From NCBI GenBank assembly GCA_964426675.1, contig CAYRRM010000004.1, positions 62,001 to 126,000 on the forward strand: 64,000 bases of DNA, read 5' to 3'. Each line of letters opens with the position of its first letter. Within the stretch, counting starts at the first letter, position 1. The notes beneath the pieces are model-generated. The model ran no database searches, was not told the DNA's origin, and was given only the letters and a program-made list of their open reading frames with translations. Below, piece by piece: positions 53,954 through 63,300 of this stretch. Source of the stretch: DYMC01 sp035406705. Lineage in GTDB: Bacteria > Verrucomicrobiota > Lentisphaeria > Victivallales > GWF2-50-93. A program made the translations under genes and the position numbers.

Positions 53954-55540
53954 TTATTTCTTTTTTAAAGATTCTTCTTCTAAATCTTTGAAAGATAATC
54001 CGTGAACGGTTTTTTCCCAATAAAATGGCTTTGTAAAAAGTTGGACCAACCCCTTCCATGCACCAAATGAAATCAATACCCAATAAAATGGCATAAGGAA
54101 AGAATATGGTATAAGGAAAAAATAACGCCTTTTAAGGCAAGCTAAAAAGTGATATATTACAAAAAGGATATTTGCCAGGACAAGAGCACAACCTATAGTA
54201 AAAAATATTATTGATAATGTTGACCAAAATGGATCTTCCCCTATTCCAACATAAAGCAATGGCCAGGCCTTTATCTGCCTACCTAATAATTCAAATCCTT
54301 CATATCCTTCCAATGTTGTCTTCTTTATCATGCTTGATAACGTAAGCCCCTTTGAGAGTCCATGAAAAATAAGAGCAACGTAAAAAAGTCCAACAAGCCA
54401 ATAAAACACATTTATTATCATCATAAAAGAGCTTGCTCCTACACACATATAAAAACCAAAAGTTCCCCATAATCCAAGAGACTTGAAAGTCTTGAGGGGG
54501 TATCTCATATGCGCAAGGTGTGTTTGTAAAAAACCTTTTACCCATCTTGAACGTTGACGAACCCAGTTCCATAATTTCGAATTTGCCTCTTCCCATGTGG
54601 TAGAATCCAATAAACACGTCTTATATCCTTTGGCATAAATTCTAATTCCTAGTTCGCAATCTTCTGTAACGTTAAAAGGATCCCAGCCGCCAAGTTTTTT
54701 CAATATGTTCGTCCTAAAATGATTTGAGGTTCCTCCCAGGGGAATCGGAATATTCATAACTTCAAGACCAGGTAAGAGCAAATCAAAGGTTGTACTATAC
54801 TCTATTGTGAACAATTTCGTCAATAAATTTTGCTTTGGATTATAATAATTCAATTTAGCCTGAACGCAAACATAGTTTTCAGGTAATTTTTTAAACAAAA
54901 TAAATGCCTTCTTAAGCTGATCCGGCTCTGGCCTGTCCTCGGCATCATATATAACGCAAAATTCTCCGCGGGCACGTTCAAGTCCAAAATTGCATGCCCT
55001 CGGTTTCGTTTTGGGAAGACAATCAGGAATTATAATCTTCTCAAAATATGGTGGTAATTGACATAGATTTAACACCGAAATTGTAGCCGTATCATCTTCC
55101 TCAAGCAGAAGTTTTACGTCTAATTTTTCCTTGGGATAGTCAAGCTTTTCAAGGTAAAAAACAATTTTATCTGCTATATTTGCTTCTTTATAAAGTGGGA
55201 CCAATATCGTATATACAGGCAATTCTGATTCATGCAATTTAGCAATTTCATCAGCTGTAACCTTTCTCTCTCCTCTTCCTGAAAGAGAAATAAAAACAGC
55301 GGCACCACGAAAAAAAGCAGCGCAAAAGTACCAAAATGACACATAAAATGTAATAAGGCAAAGAGAAATATCCCAACGATATGCAAGTAAAAAAATTAAT
55401 CCGCCAGCAATAGATAGATAAAATAAAACTTGCCACCACCGAAATGTTATGTAAGAACAATATTCTCTGTGTTTCTTTATAAAATTTGCTGTAATATTAT
55501 CAAGATTCAAAATTTCCCCTAAAAAAGAAAAGAATTCCAA
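53954..55540 (-). CDS. Processive glycosyltransferase family 2, BcsA-like
   Basis: A 528-residue membrane enzyme that joins sugars from nucleotide-sugar donors into a polysaccharide. N-terminal helices (about 35-90), then the GT-A domain: YTILVPLYKEANI, LLLEEDDTA, AEDRPEPDQL (metal), FRTNILKKLGGWDPFNVTEDCELGIR (catalytic TED), and QRSRWVKGFLQTH (QxxRW). Further helices follow to the C-terminus. No PilZ domain is seen. The start codon is TTG: either at 55540 without an obvious ribosome site, or ten codons later with AGGGG ahead. It is divergent from the glycoside-hydrolase pair. Confidence 0.92.
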   Translation of the reverse strand: MEFFSFLGEILNLDNITANFIKKHREYCSYITFRWWQVLFYLSIAGGLIFLLAYRWDISLCLITFYVSFWYFCAAFFRGAAVFISLSGRGERKVTADEIAKLHESELPVYTILVPLYKEANIADKIVFYLEKLDYPKEKLDVKLLLEEDDTATISVLNLCQLPPYFEKIIIPDCLPKTKPRACNFGLERARGEFCVIYDAEDRPEPDQLKKAFILFKKLPENYVCVQAKLNYYNPKQNLLTKLFTIEYSTTFDLLLPGLEVMNIPIPLGGTSNHFRTNILKKLGGWDPFNVTEDCELGIRIYAKGYKTCLLDSTTWEEANSKLWNWVRQRSRWVKGFLQTHLAHMRYPLKTFKSLGLWGTFGFYMCVGASSFMMIINVFYWLVGLFYVALIFHGLSKGLTLSSMIKKTTLEGYEGFELLGRQIKAWPLLYVGIGEDPFWSTLSIIFFTIGCALVLANILFVIYHFLACLKRRYFFLIPYSFLMPFYWVLISFGAWKGLVQLFTKPFYWEKTVHGLSFKDLEEESLKKK

Positions 55541-55681
55541 ATTTGAAAAATAAAAGTTTTAGAAAAAAGAATATAACATAATAAATTTCAAAAACAATTT
55601 TTTTTTCAGAAATTGCGTTATTGTTTTCGAAGATTATATTTTGTATAAGGTTAAAAACGAAATCATTTTGAATTTTATTTT

Positions 55682-58105
55682 ATGATGCAAATATCGTATA
55701 GAAAAATATTGATTTTCTCCTTTTTTATTCTTTACAATTATATATATGTATTCGCTCAAGAAAAGCTTAATCAGCAGTCTCCTGATTTAGAAAACATAAA
55801 AGAACAAAATAATTCTAAAAATGAGCAAATAATTGAGTTTTTTCATGATGCAAAATGGTTCTCAAAAGAGTGCGGAGCTCTTCAGGTAGAACTCCAAAAA
55901 GATGAAATGGGGGGAACGTCTGCGATTTTCGCAAACTCATCATCAATCCTCGTATATCTTGAAAAACAAAGAAATACTTTTCGCCCCAATAGATATGTAT
56001 TTAATAAAAAATTTTTGAACTTTGATGTCACTTTTGAATCTGAGCAAACAGAACCTATAAAATGTTGTATATTTCTGAAAAATTCTGATGGTTTATGGTA
56101 TCAAAGCAGGACAATATTTAATGTGAAACCCGGCATAAAACAAACCCTATCCGTCGACACAAGCACAAAATCAATGGAATTACAACCGGAAGGTCACTAT
56201 TCCGTATGGAATTGCCTCGATAAAGCCACAACGATATCATATGGCATTCACATTTTCGACTCTCTTTCAAGAAAAATAAAAGTCTCTATAAGTCAACCCT
56301 ATTTTAGGGACGAAATTCAAGAATCAGAACTTTTCATAAATAACCTGGACTTTCCAGAGAATGTAGAACAAAACTCAACTTTTGAAGCAAAATTTTCATT
56401 ATCAAAAGATTATTTTAATCCTTTTGACCCTGATGAAATAAGTGTCGATGCCATAATAGTTCAACCAAATTTCAAGGAAATAAAAAGACCAGCCTTTTTC
56501 ACTAGAGAATATCAGAGTTCAATAAATTTGAATCTTCAAATTAGAACTCCGTATGGAGCGCCTTACTGGGCCTTCAGATTTGTTCCAGAAAGTCCTGGCA
56601 TATATAAATTCAAAATTATTGCAAAGGATAAAGATTTGTCTATAGAAAGTTCCTGGCGATCCTTTACTTCAATTGAATCAAATCGTCCAGGTTTTATAAG
56701 AGTTTGTGAAAATGACAAACGATATTTTGAATTTACCAATGGCAAATTCTTTTACCCTATTGGTTTTAACATTCATTCCGTAAAAGATGTCAGAAGCGAA
56801 AAAAAACTCAATCTCGGTTACATACCAGATAGAGGAATATATGCATATCAGGAATATTTTGATGCCATGGCTGCAAATAATTTAAATAGTGTGGAAATTT
56901 GGATGGCTGCATGGTCATTTGCAATAGAATGGACTTTTGCTAGAACAGATTACTATGGCCTCGGTAGGTATAATTTATATAACGCATGGAGGCTCGATAA
57001 TGTACTCTCATATGCAAGAGAAAAAGACATAAAAATACATTTAGTTCTTGATAATCACGGAAAATTATCCAGCCATTGTGATCCCGAATGGAATGATTCC
57101 CCCCATAATAAGAACAGAGATTTTGCAATAGCTGATAATGCAATGCTTTCCCACCCAAGTGAGTTCTTTTATAATCAGGAAGCCGAAAACTATTATCTAA
57201 AGAGAAACCGCTATATTGCTGCGAGATGGGGCGCTGATCCAAATATTTTTGGGATTGAATTCTGGAGTGAAATTGACCTTATTACTGACATAAAAAAAAC
57301 ATATGATGATAATACGAGTGTCAATTGGCATAAAAAAATGTCAGAACAACTTGACTCTTTCGGGATAAGAAACCTCTTGACAACTCATACCTGTGGTGAT
57401 TATAATCACCCTATAACATATAGAAAATATTATGAAGAAATACCTCTAATCTCTTATATTGTTGGTGATGCATATAGAGACCATACACCAATAGTTGAAC
57501 ATATGAAAAGACATACTCAAACACTCAAGTTCTTTAATAAACCTCTTCTCATAACTGAATATGGAGGTTCTCCACAAGGAGCCGCCTTCAATAAACTGGA
57601 AGCTGATTTGCACGGTGGAATTTGGGCATCTTTTTTTCTTGAACAGGCAGGAACCCCATTTCTATGGTGGCATGACTTCATTCATGACAAAAATAAATAT
57701 AAACATTTTTATGGATTTTCGAAATTTATTTCAGATATTGACCCCCGAAATAAAAATTTTCGGTTCAGAGAAATTAGCATTTTTAATGTAACAGACAATA
57801 CTAACTCTCCTGATTTGGGATGCCTTGCTGCAGGAAATCAAAAAGAACATTATGCATGGATATATCAAAAAAATTATATGGAATTTTATCCCTCAAAACC
57901 AGAAGAAGAACCTGACATAAAAAATAAAAAAGTTTCCTTTGAAACAATGATGCCAAGCTCCAAGTATAGAATTGACTTCTTTGATACGTTAACCGGACAA
58001 TTAATAATCTCTCAATTGATTCCAACTGATAATTCTGGTTTTTTAAGTATAAATATACCCGATTTCAAAGTTGATGTAGCTTTAAAAATCCGTCTAAACG
58101 AATGA
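55682..58105 (+). CDS. Secreted DUF5060-type glycoside hydrolase
   Basis: An 807-residue protein with a signal peptide (about 1-25). Two beta domains come first (the second, about 225-330, resembles DUF5060). A (beta/alpha)8 catalytic domain of DUF4038/GH5-like type follows (about 340-660). The likely acid/base Glu is in FGIEFWSEIDL and the nucleophile in LLITEYGGSP. The C-terminal Ig-like domain (YAWIYQKNYMEFYPSK...) resembles the putative collagen-binding module often joined to these enzymes. No Shine-Dalgarno sequence is visible before the ATG. The stop overlaps the next start (ATGA). Substrate unknown. Confidence 0.85.
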   Translation: MMQISYRKILIFSFFILYNYIYVFAQEKLNQQSPDLENIKEQNNSKNEQIIEFFHDAKWFSKECGALQVELQKDEMGGTSAIFANSSSILVYLEKQRNTFRPNRYVFNKKFLNFDVTFESEQTEPIKCCIFLKNSDGLWYQSRTIFNVKPGIKQTLSVDTSTKSMELQPEGHYSVWNCLDKATTISYGIHIFDSLSRKIKVSISQPYFRDEIQESELFINNLDFPENVEQNSTFEAKFSLSKDYFNPFDPDEISVDAIIVQPNFKEIKRPAFFTREYQSSINLNLQIRTPYGAPYWAFRFVPESPGIYKFKIIAKDKDLSIESSWRSFTSIESNRPGFIRVCENDKRYFEFTNGKFFYPIGFNIHSVKDVRSEKKLNLGYIPDRGIYAYQEYFDAMAANNLNSVEIWMAAWSFAIEWTFARTDYYGLGRYNLYNAWRLDNVLSYAREKDIKIHLVLDNHGKLSSHCDPEWNDSPHNKNRDFAIADNAMLSHPSEFFYNQEAENYYLKRNRYIAARWGADPNIFGIEFWSEIDLITDIKKTYDDNTSVNWHKKMSEQLDSFGIRNLLTTHTCGDYNHPITYRKYYEEIPLISYIVGDAYRDHTPIVEHMKRHTQTLKFFNKPLLITEYGGSPQGAAFNKLEADLHGGIWASFFLEQAGTPFLWWHDFIHDKNKYKHFYGFSKFISDIDPRNKNFRFREISIFNVTDNTNSPDLGCLAAGNQKEHYAWIYQKNYMEFYPSKPEEEPDIKNKKVSFETMMPSSKYRIDFFDTLTGQLIISQLIPTDNSGFLSINIPDFKVDVALKIRLNE
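55922..55932. repeat. Dispersed palindrome copy
   Basis: CTGCGATTTTCGCAAA in the glycoside-hydrolase gene; sense codes SAIFAN. Confidence 0.86.
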
Positions 58106-60561
58106 ATAAACTAATTGAAAAAATAAATATAATACTAAGATATCCTGCCTTAGTATTCTCATTTCTCTTTTTCTCCTACTTCCCTTTTTTAAAAGCTGAG
58201 TGGCATGAAAACGACGCAGAATACCTACTGGAAATTGAACAGGATGAGACTTCAGATAGCATCATAAAGATTAATCTGCAAAATTTGATTTTTCCATCAG
58301 GAATAGAGAATGGAATCACTGCGAGAAACGAAAATGGTGAAATTTTACCATTTCACCTGGATAATTCTTCTCAAATTTTATTCGTAAAAAATGACTCAAA
58401 GGAAAATATTTTTGTATATTTTGGGTTTAAAAATAAACACTCTTTCTCAAATTGGAATGAAAATGAAAATGGTCCTATACCTGAAACTACAAAACTTCAG
58501 CTTAGTATGACGAGAGCATGGTTCGACAATACGAGGGAAGATGAAATTATAAAAAACGACGATTACATAAAATATCTGGAGATAAAAAAAATCAATGACC
58601 AATTAAAAATTCTTCAAAGGGAATTGAAAAGCTCTAAAAATATCCAGAATAGGACTCCAAAAGCCATTACAGAAGAAGAAATAAAAAAAATAGCAGATAA
58701 GATAAAAGCATTAAAAGATGAACTCTATGATAAATCCAAAGAACTTGGACTCTCTGAACAAAAAATCACAGCTTTTAGAAATAAAGAAGAAGCTCTCGAA
58801 AATAATTTTAATACAAAAAACCGTGATAGGAAATTTGAAACAAAAGCTCTAAATGAAATACTCCTCACTCCAGAAATTATACCAGACAAAAGAAGAGAAT
58901 TTGCGTGCAGAGTAACTGGAGTGTTTAACGTGGAAAAAGAGGATACTTACAGTTTTGCCATAAATTCAACCAGTTACTCATTACTTACAATAGATGACAT
59001 CCCAATCCTTGAATGGAATTATATACATAACAAAAGTAATGATTGGGAAAAAGTAGCGGAAAAAAAGCTTACACCGGGAAAACATATACTAAAATTCTAC
59101 GCACATATTGGAGAAAAATCGCAATATGCCGCAGCAGCCTGGAAAAAGCCAGGAGAAGATAAGTTCTCAATAATCAAATTTGATGATTTTTATTCGCCAC
59201 AAGAACTCTCAATAAAATCTTGTTATAGTAAGAATACCAACAAAGTACCTCTTGTAAAAGGAAAATACATCGGAAAAATCTACACCGATAGATTAAATTA
59301 TTTAAATTTAGCAGATTGCAGTGTTATAACTAATGTAAGTGACATAATCCCGGAATGGAAACTTAATTCTACAAAACTTCATACAGGACTTTCACTTCAA
59401 TTTTTAGTACAAAATGAAACTAATGACGAATTAATATTATCGTATCCCTCAGAGGATAATACATATGATTTAGAATTCAAAATACCTCTCTCAAAACTTA
59501 AGAAAAATGATAGCGTCATATCTCCTGAAATTTTTATGGACTTATCAATTCCACTTTTCCTCTTTGACGATGAGTTACTTGAGATAAATACATCTATCTA
59601 CTCGCTCGTTCAACAAGAAATAAAAACAATCTTTAAGGTTCAATCTTTCCCGGAAAATGAATTAATATCAAGCTATACAGAATTTCTCGAACTTCCAGCA
59701 AAACAACAAACGGGCGATAAAATTTTTTCTTCACCTGAAATAATAAAAAGAAATTTTAAATTAGATGGGAAAAAAATATCTAATCAAGTGATACTTGCTA
59801 AATTTTCAATAACAATACCCCCTATAGAAATAAAAGAAACATATATTTCTATCATCCCTCTGGAGCGTTTAAATAACTTTTCATCTGACGGCATATTTCT
59901 CACAGATTCTCGAGATAGAAGAATCATTGTTAAATTGCATCGTCCTACATTGTCAGAAAAACGCGAATGGTCCTTTGTAGATTCAATATCAAATGAGTTA
60001 AAATTATTCCCAAAAACCCTAATCATCTCAGATGATTTTGGAGTCGAAAATAATACCTTCTTTAAGAATTTATCCACTCATATTGGAAAAACAACTCAAT
60101 TAGATTTCATAGAATGGAAAAGTAAAAAAAATAATTCAACAATGCTCGCAAATTTGAGTAATGTAATTGAAAAACTAAGAAAAACTGACGCAAAGAGAAT
60201 AATCATAATACCATCTTCAATGGATACAGTATCGGCCGTATCCGCCAGGACACAATCAAGAATTATTTGTGCGCTACTTCAAACAGCAAGAGAAAATAAA
60301 AATGTATCAGAATTGATACTATGTACACCTTTTCCTCAATTGAATACAAATTATATAGAAGAAGAATTTATTAAAAATATAAAAACAAACATAAAAGAAG
60401 ATTTTGCCGTAGACAAAATCATTGATTTAAACTACTTCATAAAATCTAAAGACCACTGGCAATCCTATTACCGTGATGAACTGAATTCTCCTCATATATT
60501 AACTTCACATCCAAAATTCATGACTGAACTTATCTCAACATTCATTGCAAACTCTCTCTAA
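58102..60561 (+). CDS. Secreted PA14-like protein with possible degenerate SGNH-like C-terminus
   Basis: An 819-residue protein with a membrane/signal segment (about 15-34). Residues 35-145 resemble DUF2341 domains (GIENGITARNENGEILPFHL, ENIFVYFGFKN). A coiled coil follows (about 160-245), then a PA14-like beta module (about 255-370, YSFAINSTSYSLLTIDDIPILEWNY...AAAAWKKPG). The last 190 residues have an SGNH-hydrolase-like order (ISDDFG, PSSMD, SHPKFM) but lack clear catalytic residues. It overlaps the glycoside hydrolase by 4 bases. A cell-surface sugar-binding or modifying role is inferred. Confidence 0.6.
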   Translation: MNKLIEKINIILRYPALVFSFLFFSYFPFLKAEWHENDAEYLLEIEQDETSDSIIKINLQNLIFPSGIENGITARNENGEILPFHLDNSSQILFVKNDSKENIFVYFGFKNKHSFSNWNENENGPIPETTKLQLSMTRAWFDNTREDEIIKNDDYIKYLEIKKINDQLKILQRELKSSKNIQNRTPKAITEEEIKKIADKIKALKDELYDKSKELGLSEQKITAFRNKEEALENNFNTKNRDRKFETKALNEILLTPEIIPDKRREFACRVTGVFNVEKEDTYSFAINSTSYSLLTIDDIPILEWNYIHNKSNDWEKVAEKKLTPGKHILKFYAHIGEKSQYAAAAWKKPGEDKFSIIKFDDFYSPQELSIKSCYSKNTNKVPLVKGKYIGKIYTDRLNYLNLADCSVITNVSDIIPEWKLNSTKLHTGLSLQFLVQNETNDELILSYPSEDNTYDLEFKIPLSKLKKNDSVISPEIFMDLSIPLFLFDDELLEINTSIYSLVQQEIKTIFKVQSFPENELISSYTEFLELPAKQQTGDKIFSSPEIIKRNFKLDGKKISNQVILAKFSITIPPIEIKETYISIIPLERLNNFSSDGIFLTDSRDRRIIVKLHRPTLSEKREWSFVDSISNELKLFPKTLIISDDFGVENNTFFKNLSTHIGKTTQLDFIEWKSKKNNSTMLANLSNVIEKLRKTDAKRIIIIPSSMDTVSAVSARTQSRIICALLQTARENKNVSELILCTPFPQLNTNYIEEEFIKNIKTNIKEDFAVDKIIDLNYFIKSKDHWQSYYRDELNSPHILTSHPKFMTELISTFIANSL

Positions 60562-60724
60562 TCCAAGGATTTTATAAAAATCTTACGTAAAAATTTTATA
60601 TAAGCATAAAATTGAAATCCTTTACTTATGTTGTATCTTTCTAAAGTCTAGTGCTTTTTTTATCTCAGTAATTTAAATATTTTCTTTATAAAAAAATATA
60701 TATCTTACTAAAGTTAAATAAAAA

Positions 60725-60801
60725 GGGCGCTTAGTTCAGTTGGTTAGAACGCTACATTCACATTGTAGAAGTCGGCAGTTCGAGTCTGCCAGCGCCCACC
60801 A
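60725..60801 (+). tRNA. tRNA-Val (CAC)
   Basis: Cloverleaf of 77 bases with CCA encoded. The acceptor stem GGGCGCT pairs with AGCGCCC. D arm GTTC...GAAC. Anticodon stem CTACA/TGTAG with loop TTCACAT, anticodon CAC (valine, GTG codons). T stem GGCAG/CTGCC with loop TTCGAGT. It stands alone between the PA14-like gene and recO. Confidence 0.96.
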
Positions 60802-60865
60802 AATTTCGTATATTTTTTATCTTTTTATGAATAAATAGATGAATTTGAAGATTGCGAACTGTTAT

Positions 60866-61486
60866 TTATGCAAATATCGAATGGGAAATACAAATATTAT
60901 CAACCCACTTAATAAGTTTTTCTATGTAATTTTCTGTGAGTTGTGGTTTTTCAACGTTTTTATCTTCACAATATGCATTTAACTTAGTAAGAAAATCTGC
61001 GAATTTCGCAAATTTCTCGTCATTATCAAATTTTGGTAAAAATCCTTCTTCGCTCAAGTAAGTGAGTTTGATAAAAAGTTCCCACTCATTGAATACAATA
61101 TTTATAGACATATCTGCAATCATCTTCCTGAGAGCCAAATATAATCTTGAAGTGCGCATGTTGAAATGAGTGTTGTTAAGAATGAATTTTACTATTGAAA
61201 GAGCTTTTTTAAAATTTTGCGGATTATTTGCAATGTTTATTCCTGAATTCACAAGCTCTGAACTATTTATATTGTGAATATTTCCAGAAAGTGATTCTAC
61301 GAAAAAAACCTGAAGTTCATTGAAAATATCAAATTCAGGGTATTTTTTCTTCTGTATTCTCCTGGCTCCCTTTACCATTAAATCCAACCTTCCATAATCT
61401 GGAGTCAAGCAGCTAATAATCAGACTGCTTTCAGAGTAAGGAACTTTACGAAGAACTATAGCTTGTGTTTCATGAATTCGATTCAT
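60866..61486 (-). CDS. recO: DNA repair protein RecO
   Basis: RecFOR-pathway protein that loads RecA and anneals strands. The N-terminal OB fold starts IHETQAIVLRKVPYSESSLIISCLTPDYGRLDLMVKGARR. The C-terminal helical part is short; at 206 residues the protein is somewhat under the usual 230-250, and the zinc-finger cysteines found in many RecO proteins are absent. The start has no strong ribosome site. One palindrome copy codes KFAKFA. Confidence 0.9.
   Translation of the reverse strand: MNRIHETQAIVLRKVPYSESSLIISCLTPDYGRLDLMVKGARRIQKKKYPEFDIFNELQVFFVESLSGNIHNINSSELVNSGINIANNPQNFKKALSIVKFILNNTHFNMRTSRLYLALRKMIADMSINIVFNEWELFIKLTYLSEEGFLPKFDNDEKFAKFADFLTKLNAYCEDKNVEKPQLTENYIEKLIKWVDNICISHSIFA
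60999..61009. repeat. Dispersed palindrome copy
   Basis: CTGCGAATTTCGCAAA in recO; sense codes FAKFA. Confidence 0.87.
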
Positions 61487-61588
61487 TATCGCAATTATTA
61501 TCGTGTTTCAGAGAAGAAAAAGATATGCACAATATAACTTTCAAAAAGAAATATCTTTCTAAAAATACCATTCCATTTAAAATTTAAA

Positions 61589-62521
61589 TCAATTTTTTTT
61601 GGCATTTTCGACGATTTTCATCAATCGTTTCCCATATTCTATGTAAATTTTATATTGCTCTTCTTCTTTATTTTTCTTATCTTTTTCATGAAATACCACC
61701 TGCATATGAGGTTCAATAGAAAGACCTCCTTTATAGTTTCTCTTTAGAAGGTCTTCAATGATTTCTTTTACAGCCCCATCTCCCTCTCCAGGAAAACAAA
61801 ATTCCTGTCCTGCCGGAAATATAGACCCTTTTTTATGTTCAGCTTTTCCACGAGCATCTTTGATATGAACGTAAACAACATGTTCTTTTATTTTTGAATA
61901 AAATTCCAATGAGTTTTGATATGGCCTTCTACCAGTAATAGGGTCGGGTTCTTTTGAGAAATCCTCTGAAAATGGCGGATTTCCAGTGTCATATACGAGT
62001 TTAAGATTTGGAACAGCTTCAAGCAACCTTAATGTATGCTGCCAGGAAAGCCCCCCATAGTTCATACAATTTTCATGAACTGGCGTAATACCTGCGTCAA
62101 GAAAATTTTTAACAATCTCTTTCAATCTTTTTACGCGCTCATTAAAATATTGTTCTTGTTCAGGAAGGACTTCCCACGTATCCGGATTCCTCCTGATAGC
62201 ATAACTCATTATTCTAACAAGTTTTGTGCCTAATTTTTGCATCCTTGGAATACTTTTCTTTACTTCTTTCATAGTGTTCTCAAAAGGATCTTTTATGTCT
62301 TTTCCCCAGTTTGCTATGCCTGAACCAAAACAGTTTATTTTTACTCCTGAATCTGCAATTTTAGCATAAAGTTTATCAAAACTTTCATCAGACATTGTTG
62401 CAAGGTCGCCTTCAAATCCCGTTCCGCGCAGTTCAATATTTTCCCAGCCAAGTTCTTTTGTTGCCTTTATCTGAATATCTATACTTTTTCCAGCCTCATC
62501 AGCGAAACCTGTATAATACAT
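61589..62521 (-). CDS. Xylose-isomerase-like TIM-barrel sugar isomerase/epimerase
   Basis: A 310-residue AP-endonuclease-2/xylose-isomerase-like barrel. Metal residues can be placed at Glu in PVHENCMNYGG, Asp in LVYDTGNPPFSED, His in VHIKDARG and Glu in LSIEPHMQVVF. These enzymes interconvert sugars or inososes. It begins 2 bases after the next barrel gene and is probably cotranscribed with it and the oxidoreductase, a common sugar-catabolism trio. Confidence 0.85.
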   Translation of the reverse strand: MYYTGFADEAGKSIDIQIKATKELGWENIELRGTGFEGDLATMSDESFDKLYAKIADSGVKINCFGSGIANWGKDIKDPFENTMKEVKKSIPRMQKLGTKLVRIMSYAIRRNPDTWEVLPEQEQYFNERVKRLKEIVKNFLDAGITPVHENCMNYGGLSWQHTLRLLEAVPNLKLVYDTGNPPFSEDFSKEPDPITGRRPYQNSLEFYSKIKEHVVYVHIKDARGKAEHKKGSIFPAGQEFCFPGEGDGAVKEIIEDLLKRNYKGGLSIEPHMQVVFHEKDKKNKEEEQYKIYIEYGKRLMKIVENAKKN

Positions 62522-62523
62522 AT

Positions 62524-63282
62524 TTACACCTCATTTATAAGGTATTCGAGACTTATTTTGAGAGATTCAAATGGATCTATTCTGCAAGTATCTTCTTCTA
62601 TAATAAACCATTCTGTGCCTGATTTCTTTGCAGCTTTTACGATTTTTTCCCAATTTAAATTACCATTTCCTATTTCAAGCATTGTGACTTTATTATCAAC
62701 AATTCCATATTCTTTAAGATGTAAAAGTGGAAGCCTTCCGTCAAGTTTTTTACACCATTCTACCGGATCACCACCGCCATACTGTACCCAGTATGTATCT
62801 ATTTCTCCTTGTAGATTTTCTGGATTACTTTCATCATATATAACATCGAGGATCGTTTTTCCTTTGAACTTTTCAAATTCTATTGCGTGATTGTGGTAGG
62901 ACAAAATAATTCCCGCTTTTTTCATCATGTTCCCAGCCTTATCAAGGGCTTTTGCAAGAGTTAGAGCATCTTCATAACTTTTAAGTGGTATATGAGGATA
63001 AGGATAAGCTGTATATTTGCAATCGAGTATCTGGAGTTTTTCTATTACTTTTCCAGTTTCTTCTACTATCATTTTTCCAGATTCATGAGTGGCACAACAA
63101 ATTAATCCTTCTCCATCAAAGATTTTTTTCAATTCTTGTGGTTCTATTGGCCCCAGGCCTGATGCCTGAACAGCTTCAAAACCAATTTCCTTTAATTTTT
63201 TTGCTGTTTTCGCAATATCTTCGGGAGTTTTACAGAACTCTCTTACTGTGTAAAGTTGAGCTGCTATTTTTTTTCTTTTCAT
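62524..63282 (-). CDS. Second TIM-barrel sugar isomerase/epimerase
   Basis: A 252-residue member of the same superfamily. AAQLYTVREFCKTPEDIAKTAKKLKEIGFEAVQASG is the start typical for this group. Metal residues lie in HNHAIEFEKF, GEIDTYWVQYGGGDP, LHLKEYG, and the final EEDTCRIDPFESL. A near-copy of the dispersed palindrome (GCGAAAACAGC) lies at about 63210. It follows the oxidoreductase after 18 bases. Confidence 0.85.
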   Translation of the reverse strand: MKRKKIAAQLYTVREFCKTPEDIAKTAKKLKEIGFEAVQASGLGPIEPQELKKIFDGEGLICCATHESGKMIVEETGKVIEKLQILDCKYTAYPYPHIPLKSYEDALTLAKALDKAGNMMKKAGIILSYHNHAIEFEKFKGKTILDVIYDESNPENLQGEIDTYWVQYGGGDPVEWCKKLDGRLPLLHLKEYGIVDNKVTMLEIGNGNLNWEKIVKAAKKSGTEWFIIEEDTCRIDPFESLKISLEYLINEV

Positions 63283-63300
63283 TTCCTTATTCCTCCTTCT

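Noticed and set aside
61519..61558. Inverted repeat AAAGATAT/ATATCTTT upstream of recO
   Set aside because: The loop is 24 bases and the arms are pure AT plus one G/C pair; chance is likely in this base composition.
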